Origin: Nesterenkonia sp. PF2B19
GTDB taxonomy: Bacteria; Actinomycetota; Actinomycetes; Actinomycetales; Micrococcaceae
Assembly: GCF_001758425.2 (NCBI RefSeq)
Contig: NZ_MDSS02000001.1
Span: 1 to 64,000, forward strand
Direction: 5' to 3'
DNA: 64,000 bases
The notes below the pieces were generated by a model. It was not told where the DNA came from and did not search any database. It worked only from the letters and a program-made list of their open reading frames with translations. Both the position numbers and the translations under genes were made by a program. This document shows, piece by piece, positions 57,371-64,000 of this stretch (position 1 is the first letter of the stretch; each line of letters begins with the position of its first letter).

Positions 57371-59452
57371 TCAGGCGTCGATGCGCTCCCGGTCCAGCGC
57401 CTTGGATCCCTCGATGATGAAGTCCTTGCGAGGTGCGACCACGGAGCCCATGAGCAGGTCGAAGACCCTTTCAGCGGCCTCAGCATCGGCGACGCGGATA
57501 CGCCGCAGGGACCGATGAGCGGGGTCCATGGTCGTCTCGGAGAGCTGGTCGGCATCCATCTCACCGAGACCCTTGTACCGCTGGATCGGTTCCTTGTACC
57601 GGAGCCCTTCGTCCTCGAGCTGGGCGAGCAGCCGGTTCAGCTCCGTCTCCGAGTAGGTGTATCGGACCTCATTGGACCTGCGCCCCGCGTGGATGACCTC
57701 CACCCGGTGCAGCGGGGGCACGGCGGCGAACACCCGCCCTGCCTCGATCATGGGACGCATGTAGCGGAAGAACAGCGTCAGCAGCAGGGTGCGGATGTGC
57801 GCGCCGTCGACGTCGGCATCGGTCATCAGCACCACCTTGCCATAACGGGCGGCGTCCAGATCGAAGGTCCGGCCCGAGCCAGCACCGATGACCTGCAGCA
57901 GCGCCGCGCATTCGGTGTTGGAGAGCATGTCCGAGACCGAGGCCTTCTGGACGTTGAGGATCTTTCCTCGGATCGGCAGCAGCGCCTGATAGTCGGAGGA
58001 GCGCGCGAGCTTCGCGGTGCCGAGGGCGGAGTCTCCCTCCACGATGAACAGCTCGGTGTTCTCCACGCCCTTCGACCGGCATTCCACCAGCTTGGCCGGC
58101 ATCGAGGAGTTCTCCAGGGCGTTCTTCCGGCGCTGGGTCTCCTTGTGCATCCGCGCGGAGATGCGCGACTTCATCTCCGAGACGACCTTCTCCAGCACGG
58201 CAGTGGACTGCTGCTTGTCACCCCGCTTCGTGGAGTTCAGCCGCTGTGCGAGCTGCTTCTCCACCACCTTGGAGACGATCTGGCGCGCCGCCGAGGTGCC
58301 GAGGATCTCCTTGGTCTGCCCCTCGAACTGCGGCTCGGCGATCCGCACGGTGACGACGGCGGTCAGTCCGGCCAGGACATCGTCCTTCTCGAGCTTGTCG
58401 TTCCCCGCCTTGAGGCGACGCGCGTTGGCCTCCACCGTCTTGCGGAAGGTCTTCAGCAGCGCCTGCTCGAAACCGGTCAGATGCGTCCCGCCCTTGGGGG
58501 TGGCGATGATGTTGACGAAGCTGCGCACCGTGGAGTCGTAGCCGATGCCCCAGCGCAGGGCGATGTCGACCTCGCAGTCCCGTTCCACGTCCTCCATGTG
58601 ACTGCGGCCGTCCTCGCCGATCACCGGCACTCTCTCGGTGAAGCTGCCGTGGCCCTGGATCCGCCAGATGTCGGTCACTGCCGAGTCTGTGGAGAGGAAG
58701 TCCACGAACTCGCTGATGCCGCCGTCGTACTGGAAGACCTCTTCAGAAGGGGTCTCGCCGCGAAGGTCGCGCACCGTCAGCCGCAGACCGGGGATCAGGA
58801 AGGCGGTCTGTCGAGCGCGGTTGCTCAGCTCCTCATCGTCGAACCGCGCATCCGGGGTGAAGATGTGGCGATCGGCCCAATAGCGGATGGTCGTGCCGGT
58901 GGCTCCCCGCTTGGCCTTGCCGACGACCTCCACCGGGGACCCTTCTGCGGCAGGGCTGAACTCGGCATCCGGGTTCGCCGTCGATCCGGCGAATGTGCCG
59001 GGCTCGCCGCGCCGGAAGGACATCTGATGGACCTTGCCCCCGCGGGTGACTCGCGCATCGAGGCGCGCCGACAGCGCGTTGACCACCGAGGCCCCGACTC
59101 CGTGAAGGCCCCCGACGGCGTTGTAGGAGCCGCCTCCGAACTTTCCTCCGGCATGAAGCTTGGTGAAGACCACTTCGAGGCCCGAGAGGCCGGTGCGCGG
59201 CTCGACGTCGACAGGAATGCCTCGGCCGTCGTCGGTGACCTCCACGGAGTCGTCCGGATGGAGCGTGACGGTGATGGTGGAGGCGTACCCTGCCAGCGCC
59301 TCATCCACAGAGTTGTCGATGATCTCCCACAGACAGTGCATGAGGCCGCGCGAATCCGTGGAGCCGATGTACATGCCGGGGCGCTTGCGGACCGCCTCCA
59401 GGCCCTCGAGCACCGACAGGTGTCGAGCGTCGTACTCGGATCTCTTCGCCAC
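57371..59452 (-). CDS. parE: DNA topoisomerase IV subunit B (ParE)
   Basis: The 693-residue type IIA topoisomerase ATPase subunit has a GHKL ATP site (NSVDEAL, VTDDGRGIPVD, GGLHGVGASVVNALS) and a TOPRIM domain (FIVEGDSALGTAKLARSSDYQALLPIRGKILNVQ and LMTDADVDGAHIRTLL). It also has the C-terminal GyrB-like region (PIQRYKGLGEMDADQL). Position next to DUF7455 and sigA favours ParE over GyrB, which usually sits at the origin. The start is GTG 59452 after AGGAGGAG; longer frames are not conserved. The ParC gene is not in the window. Confidence 0.92.
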   Translation of the reverse strand: MAKRSEYDARHLSVLEGLEAVRKRPGMYIGSTDSRGLMHCLWEIIDNSVDEALAGYASTITVTLHPDDSVEVTDDGRGIPVDVEPRTGLSGLEVVFTKLHAGGKFGGGSYNAVGGLHGVGASVVNALSARLDARVTRGGKVHQMSFRRGEPGTFAGSTANPDAEFSPAAEGSPVEVVGKAKRGATGTTIRYWADRHIFTPDARFDDEELSNRARQTAFLIPGLRLTVRDLRGETPSEEVFQYDGGISEFVDFLSTDSAVTDIWRIQGHGSFTERVPVIGEDGRSHMEDVERDCEVDIALRWGIGYDSTVRSFVNIIATPKGGTHLTGFEQALLKTFRKTVEANARRLKAGNDKLEKDDVLAGLTAVVTVRIAEPQFEGQTKEILGTSAARQIVSKVVEKQLAQRLNSTKRGDKQQSTAVLEKVVSEMKSRISARMHKETQRRKNALENSSMPAKLVECRSKGVENTELFIVEGDSALGTAKLARSSDYQALLPIRGKILNVQKASVSDMLSNTECAALLQVIGAGSGRTFDLDAARYGKVVLMTDADVDGAHIRTLLLTLFFRYMRPMIEAGRVFAAVPPLHRVEVIHAGRRSNEVRYTYSETELNRLLAQLEDEGLRYKEPIQRYKGLGEMDADQLSETTMDPAHRSLRRIRVADAEAAERVFDLLMGSVVAPRKDFIIEGSKALDRERIDA

Positions 59453-59659
59453 GGATCTCCTCCTGGTGGACTCTGATGGGACGCCGTCAGGGCGTCCCGT
59501 TCGGGCACAGTCAAAGCCACCGTATCGGGCTTGAGCGTGCAACTTCGGCAGAACCGCCGCAGACCCTGGGATCCGCGGAAACACAGCGAATCACGCGTAC
59601 GCGGTGAGCGAAAGATCGCCGAAACGGGCGCCGAGGGCGAATGAATCGGCCCTCGACGT

Positions 59660-59680
59660 GGTTGTATGGGTACCTACAAT
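59660..59680. promoter_or_regulatory. Palindrome GGTTGTA-N8-TACAAT upstream of the DUF7455 gene
   Basis: TTGTA (59662-59666) and TACAA (59675-59679) flank 8 bp, matching the operator at 20065-20086 in spacing and arms, including the preceding GG. TACAAT (59675-59680) could also be the -10 box of the gene at 59702. Confidence 0.5.
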
Positions 59681-59701
59681 TCACGTGAGGAGGCGAAGAG
59701 C

Positions 59702-59923
59702 ATGACCGGCACGACTGGGACACTCGAAGCACACACGAACACTCTGACTGCCCTCGACCGCTGTGACCGCTGTGGAGCACAGGCCTACGTGCGCGCGGTC
59801 CTGACCTCCGGCGCCGGTGATCTGCTCTTCTGCGTGCACCATGCTCGACAGGTTCAGGACAGCCTGCGGCCGAAGACCTCCGAGTGGGTCGACGAGTCGG
59901 AGCGACTCGCCCAGGCTCGATGA
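59702..59923 (+). CDS. DUF7455 small zinc-ribbon-like protein
   Basis: The 73-residue product has a RCDRCGAQAYVRAVL motif and the second Cys-His pair LLFCVHHARQVQDSL, a likely zinc site. It is the small conserved protein located between parE and sigA in many Actinobacteria; function unknown. ATG 59702 follows GAGGAGGCG. A palindrome that may act as promoter and operator lies just upstream. Confidence 0.88.
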   Translation: MTGTTGTLEAHTNTLTALDRCDRCGAQAYVRAVLTSGAGDLLFCVHHARQVQDSLRPKTSEWVDESERLAQAR

Positions 59924-59991
59924 GACGCCGAGCGACGAGCTGACGGCAGGCGTCGCACGGCATCATCCGTGGACGCCATGAGTCGACTTCA

Positions 59992-60030
59992 GACGAAGGG
60001 CCCGGGGGATCTCCCTCCGGGCCCTTCGTC
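59992..60030 (+). terminator. Terminator of the DUF7455 gene
   Basis: A perfect 14-bp stem (59992-60005 with 60017-60030) around an 11-nt loop that can pair further lies 68 nt after the stop codon. Confidence 0.65.
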
Positions 60031-60115
60031 ATGCTCGCGTCGGGCGGTGTCCGGTGTTGGGGTGGGCGACACATGCCCGCAACGTCACAGGGCTGGAAGA
60101 CATGTGCTCGAACGA

Positions 60116-60163
60116 CATATGGCCGGTGGGCGACGGAGCAGTCCGTCGTCCACCGGCCATATG
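60116..60163 (-). terminator. Terminator of sigA
   Basis: A 21-bp stem (60116-60136 with 60143-60163, one G-T pair) with a 6-nt loop lies 100 nt downstream of the sigA stop. It could also act on transcription from the plus strand. Confidence 0.65.
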
Positions 60164-60263
60164 CGTGACGTCGAGTCGAGCTCGACGCTGACGGGCCTGT
60201 CAAGCCGGAGGTCCGGGAGCCGTGGCTTCCCGGACCTCCACGGTCAGGCGGCGTCGCCGGTGC

Positions 60264-61697
60264 TCAGTCGAGGTAGTCGCGGAGCACCTGCGAACGACTC
60301 GGGTGGCGCAGCTTCGACATCGTCTTGGACTCGATCTGTCGGATGCGCTCCCGGGTGACGCCGTAGACCTTGCCGATCTCGTCTAAAGTCTTCGGCTGTC
60401 CGTCGGTGAGGCCGAACCGCATCGCGACGACCCCGGCCTCCCGCTCGGCGAGGGTGTCCAGCACCGAGTGGAGCTGCTCCTGCAGCAGGGTGAAGCTGAC
60501 CGCGTCGGAGGGCACGACCGCTTCGGAGTCCTCGATGAGGTCGCCGAACTCCGAATCGCCGTCCTCACCCAGGGGCGTGTGCAGCGAGATGGGTTCGCGA
60601 CCGTACTTCTGGACCTCGACGACCTTCTCCGGCGTCATGTCCAGCTCCTGGGCAAGCTCCTCGGGGGTCGGCTCCCGCCCGAGGTCCTGCAGCATCTGAC
60701 GCTGCACCCGGGCGAGCTTGTTGATGACCTCCACCATGTGCACCGGAATCCGGATGGTGCGCGCCTGGTCCGCCATGGCGCGGGTGATGGCCTGACGGAT
60801 CCACCACGTGGCGTAGGTGGAGAACTTGAAGCCCTTGGTGTAGTCGAACTTCTCCACAGCGCGGATGAGTCCGAGGTTCCCCTCCTGGATGAGGTCCAGG
60901 AACAGCATGCCGCGGCCCGTGTAACGCTTGGCCAGAGAGACGACGAGGCGCAGGTTGGCCTCGAGGAGGTGATTCTTGGCGCGCCGGCCGTCGGCGACGA
61001 TGAGTTCCAGGTCTCGCCGCAGGCGGCGGTCGGAGATCTCCTCGGTGGCGAGCTTGTGCTCGGCGAAGAGGCCCGCCTCGATGCGCAGCGCGAGGTCGAC
61101 CTCCTGCTCCGCGTTGAGCAGCGCGACCTTGCCGATCTGCTTGAGGTAGTCCTTGACCGGGTCCGCCGTGGCGCCGGCGGAGACCACCTGGACCGCGGGG
61201 GCGTCGTCGTCGTCCGCGTTGGAGATGACGAATCCGCGGCCCTTGGTCTCCTCCTCCTCGGCCTCTTCACCCTTGGCTGCCTTCTTGGCGTTCTCGACGA
61301 TCGCCTCGGCGTTGTCGGAGTCGCCGGCCGCGGCCGCGACCTTCTTGGCAACCTCCTCCTCGTCTCCGTCCTCCAGGGCTTTGGCCACGGCCTGCTCGAG
61401 CACCGCTGTCGGAGCCTCCTGCTCCTGGGCGGCCTCGGCCAACACCTCGTCGACCGGGTCGGCCGCCTTCTTCCGGCCTCCGGTCTTCCTGCCGGAGCCC
61501 TTGGCGGTGGACTTCTTCGCGGCGGTGCTGGACGTTGAGGCGGCGGACCGCTTCGACGTGGAGCTGGACTTCTGGGCCGCGGCGCTTCCCCCTGGCGCTG
61601 AAGTGCGCGAGGACGAGCTACTGGTGGCAGCGGACGACTGTTCCGCCTCTGCCGCGGCTGCGTTCTCTTCTGTGGACTGGGACGCAGTAGTGGGCAC
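60264..61697 (-). CDS. sigA: Principal RNA polymerase sigma factor
   Basis: The 477-residue primary sigma factor (RpoD/HrdB type) has region 1.2 ([22 protein letters not shown]) and region 2 ([55 protein letters not shown]). Region 3 ([20 protein letters not shown]) and region 4 ([41 protein letters not shown]) follow. An N-terminal tail of about 150 residues is Ala/Lys/Ser/Glu-rich and disordered. GTG 61697 follows GGAAGG. It recognises the TTGnnn/TAnnnT promoters listed here. Confidence 0.96.
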   Translation of the reverse strand: MPTTASQSTEENAAAAEAEQSSAATSSSSSRTSAPGGSAAAQKSSSTSKRSAASTSSTAAKKSTAKGSGRKTGGRKKAADPVDEVLAEAAQEQEAPTAVLEQAVAKALEDGDEEEVAKKVAAAAGDSDNAEAIVENAKKAAKGEEAEEEETKGRGFVISNADDDDAPAVQVVSAGATADPVKDYLKQIGKVALLNAEQEVDLALRIEAGLFAEHKLATEEISDRRLRRDLELIVADGRRAKNHLLEANLRLVVSLAKRYTGRGMLFLDLIQEGNLGLIRAVEKFDYTKGFKFSTYATWWIRQAITRAMADQARTIRIPVHMVEVINKLARVQRQMLQDLGREPTPEELAQELDMTPEKVVEVQKYGREPISLHTPLGEDGDSEFGDLIEDSEAVVPSDAVSFTLLQEQLHSVLDTLAEREAGVVAMRFGLTDGQPKTLDEIGKVYGVTRERIRQIESKTMSKLRHPSRSQVLRDYLD

Positions 61698-62091
61698 GAT
61701 GACCTTCCGACTAGGACGTGTGAAGGCGGTGGCCGACCCGTGGTCAACACACCTATGACCCTGTCAAGTCCGTCGTCCGTCTCACACCTGCTGTCCGGGC
61801 GGCCGCCGAGGCACACCTGACGGTGTGCATACGACGCCGGTCTCCCGGTGCGTGATGAGCGACCTGACGATGGTTGCAGGGTCTCAGCAGTTCACAACAT
61901 ACCCCTTGCCAGGATCATTCCCGCGTGGGGGAAAAAGTTTGCCAGGAGTTCGTCGGGCCGTCCTGAGCCCGGGTTCCGTGACCGGCCACGCGAGGTCGCA
62001 GCACTGACGGCATGATCCTGGCATCCGGAGAAGTCCTGGAACCCGGAGAAGTCCTGGGATCCGGCGGCGATCCCGCCTCAGCGCCGGTCCG
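61698..62091 (-). promoter_or_regulatory. sigA upstream region
   Basis: No gene is seen in this 394-bp stretch. It should hold the sigA promoter and a leader. A small hairpin GCACACC-TGAC-GGTGTGC (61811-61828) lies about 115 nt upstream of the start. A possible minus-strand -10 TATGTT is at 61901-61896 without a good -35. Two copies of CCGGAGAAGTCCTGG (62025-62039 and 62043-62057) form a short direct repeat near the DUF4192 end. Confidence 0.4.
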
Positions 62092-63565
62092 TCATGACCA
62101 GGAATGGGCCTTGACCATCGCCCAGGGGCAGATGATCGGCTCCTTCTGGCCGACGGCGAGACGCCGGGCCAGCGGATGATCGGCGACCAGCCGCAAGGAT
62201 CGGTCCAGGAAGGCGCCGCTGACCGTCCCCCTCCCCCGGGTCCACTCGATCCAGGCCATCATGGCCAGCGACGTCGACGTCGCCTGCACGCCCAAGAACG
62301 GCTGCAGCGATGAAGGACCGAGGCGAGAGCGTCGATGGACGCCCATCGCGGGCGAGTGCCGGTGGCGCCGGCCAGTACCTGCTGATATCGCCGGAGATGG
62401 AGTCGCAGCAGGTTCTCGACCTCCGCCTCGTCTCCTTCGAACGGCTGGTCGGGCACGCGATCGCTCGCGGGCGCAGGCGCCACGAGCGCTTCGGCGCAGG
62501 GCGGACCCCCGTGATCCATCAGGTGATCTGTCCACAGTCGAGCCAGGGACCTCCACATGCCGTGGGCGTCTTCGGGCTCCGGGCCGTTCCAGAGCCCCTC
62601 CCGCTCCGCGAGACCGAGTGCCTCGACAGCGACCGCCACAGACTCCGGTCCGTCAGCGGCAAGCGCCAGCACGGCCTCGGCGAGATCCGGCGACTCCAGA
62701 ACGGCCACGAGCGGGACCAGACGGTCGCAGTACCGTTCGGTCCAGGATGTGCCCGACGGAACGGCCCCCTCGGCCGCGCCGTCGTCTGTGAGGTGGGCCA
62801 TGTCCGTCACTGCACCCTCGAGCGCCTGCTCCTGGATCACCTCGTCCCAGGTGAGGAGCGCCTGTGCGACGGCCGGCACGTCGGCGAGGCTCAGGCTCAT
62901 GTCCATCGCCTCGAGGTCGACCTCGGCCACGTGGTCTCCCTCGGGAGGCGCTCCAGGCTCCAGGAAGTCCTCGACGAGCTGCGAGGGCTGACGCGGCACC
63001 CTGCCGCGCACGGCCATGTGGGCTGCGACGACGCTGCTCTCCGCCCGCTCGAGACGGATTCCGGGGAAGGGACAGCACCGCGGGTCGAGGCAGTCATAGT
63101 CCCGGACCCAGCCGCCGCCGATCCACCACGTCTGGACGATCTGGAGACAGTGGTCCTGGCGCAGAGCCGAGCAGAGGGAGGCATGCAGCGCGGCCCAGGG
63201 GCGCAGAGCCGGATCCTCCAGGTGGGAGGCGCCGGCTCCTCATCCGTGAACAGGAAGATGACGGCGCCGTCGGGCGCCGGCGTCACCTCGGAGCCCAGCA
63301 GATGCCTGCCGACCCAGTGGGCGAGCCTGTCAGGGTGGTCCACACCGGCGCTGAGGTCGATCCGCAGATGGGCGCCGGTCCGTCCTGCGTGCAGTCCCAT
63401 GACCACCAGGGAGTCCTCCGGCAGGAACCCTAAGGTGTGGTGGACCAGAGCGACGGCGTCCTCGGGACCCGAGACGGTGATGACCTGCTGCTCTGCCCCA
63501 TCCGTCGGAAGGGGGTGCGTGTCGGACGGTGTGTGATCGTCCTGGGGGATGCGTGGAGTGCTCAT
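62092..63565 (-). pseudogene. DUF4192 protein, frameshifted (two probable one-base deletions)
   Basis: The protein is spread over three frames. Frame 1, from ATG 63565, holds the DUF4192 start (LGFLPEDSLVVMGLHAGRTG, AVIFLFTDEEPAPPTW). Frame 2 continues as RDYDCLDPRCCPFPGIRLE and the middle region. Frame 3 holds the end (MMAWIEWTRGRGTVSGAFLDRSLRLVADHPLARRL) and stops at 62092. One missing base near 63218 and another near 62318 explain both breaks and give 491 residues. Function unknown; the family commonly sits next to sigA in Actinobacteria. Confidence 0.8.
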
Positions 63566-63723
63566 GGCCCCAGTCTCGAAGGACGTGCGCGTGCCGGACA
63601 GGCCCCCGCCGGAGCTTGTGGACGGCCCCGCGTGTCGGGTTCGGACAGCGGGACCTGTGGAGGAGCGAACGCCATGAGGCCCGGCCCGGTGCACTCACTG
63701 CTGTGCACTCAGCCACGGGCGAA

Positions 63724-64000
63724 TCAGAACAGCGTCGACGGAGGGTCGTCCTGCTGATCGTCCGACCGCTCGTCTGTCGCCTGAACATCTGGCTGGCCCT
63801 CTGACGGGCCCACTGACGGTTCGCCGGATTCAGCGGGTCGGACGGCGTCGACTCCTCGGTCAGCCGCCGGTGACTGCGTGCGCAGGAAGGCCTCCACCGC
63901 GGCTCCCAGCTCCTCCGCGTCCGGGACGACGTCGTCCTCCTTGACCAGCAACGACCGCTGCTCCGTGGTGGCGTGCTGGTCGAACGTGCTCTCCAGGCGC
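63724..64000 (-). CDS. C-terminal end of a probable PAC2-family protein (partial)
   Basis: The frame is open to the window edge and stops at 63724. The visible 91 residues start RLESTFDQHATTEQRSLLV and continue DAEELGAAVEAFLRTQSP, like the last helices of actinobacterial PAC2 (proteasome assembly chaperone-like) proteins. An acidic Gln/Asp-rich tail follows. Its position beside DUF4192 and sigA supports that reading, but the diagnostic core is outside the window, so the identity is tentative. Confidence 0.5.
   Translation of the reverse strand, partial: RLESTFDQHATTEQRSLLVKEDDVVPDAEELGAAVEAFLRTQSPAADRGVDAVRPAESGEPSVGPSEGQPDVQATDERSDDQQDDPPSTLF

Noticed and set aside
56060-59476. A 1138-codon open frame on the plus strand
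   Set aside because: It runs antisense to ctaB and parE, has the low-complexity His/Arg/Gly composition of a GC-rich shadow frame, and shows no domain.
59660-59680. TTGTA/TACAAT read as -35 and -10 of one promoter
   Set aside because: The 8-bp gap is far too short for a promoter; TACAAT alone may be a -10, and the palindrome is better read as an operator.

Overview
The window is about 64 kb of high-GC DNA from an actinobacterium, most likely a Micrococcaceae member. Nesterenkonia, Arthrobacter or a relative would fit, but that is inferred from gene order and protein style, not from a database match. Support comes from the rne-rplU-rpmA-obgE-proB-proA order, a zinc-less RbpA, HelY, polyprenol-phosphomannose synthase, the parE-DUF7455-sigA-DUF4192 order, GTG starts, TAnnnT -10 boxes close to start codons, and a LexA-type SOS box. 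No rRNA, CRISPR array, insertion sequence or prophage was seen.

Layout. 1-6.0 kb: the tail of RNase E, ribosomal proteins L21 and L27, the GTPase Obg, and the first two proline biosynthesis enzymes (both frameshifted). 6.0-10.6 kb: a mechanosensitive-channel-like protein, NadD, an Asp-rich membrane protein, RsfS and tRNA-Ala(GGC). 10.6-23.7 kb: an accessory stretch with a TetR/DUF418 divergent pair, a truncated YdeI-like gene, VOC and aldo-keto reductase genes, an FGGY kinase divergent from an alditol-oxidase-like/sensory-rhodopsin-transducer-like pair, an SDR, DUF3054, a SatD-like protein plus membrane partner, an SRPBCC-ArsR operon with two matched operators, and an RlmA-like methyltransferase. 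23.8-33.2 kb: NfeD plus SPFH, RbpA, Ppm, a degenerate amidohydrolase, HelY and an MFS carrier. 33.2-42.1 kb: a LacI-controlled maltodextrin locus (regulator, alpha-glucosidase, binding protein, two permeases, second GH13 enzyme) without its own ATPase. 42.2-48.8 kb: an AfsR-like regulator and an SOS-controlled DUF6504-dnaE2 operon. 48.7-53.4 kb: DUF779, aldehyde dehydrogenase, a GAF-domain regulator and a zinc alcohol dehydrogenase, the last locus marked by a shared direct-repeat operator. 53.4-64 kb: a two-gene ABC exporter-like system, VOC, CtaB, ParE, DUF7455, SigA, DUF4192 and the end of a probable PAC2 protein.

How the genes work together. The maltodextrin locus imports and hydrolyses alpha-glucans; operator-like sites sit on both divergent promoters. 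The alcohol and aldehyde dehydrogenases form an alcohol-to-acid oxidation route, apparently under the GAF regulator lying between them. DnaE2 makes error-prone repair DNA under LexA.

Quality caution. Six genes (proB, proA, malF-like, afsR-like, dnaE2, DUF4192) carry seven single-base indels, nearly all in short G or C runs, and every one restores a full-length, family-typical protein when corrected. This looks more like homopolymer sequencing error than gene decay. No clearly new defence or mobile system was found. The most interesting leads are the paired operator architectures, the SatD-like two-gene module, and the rhodopsin-transducer homologue in a sugar-oxidation cluster.
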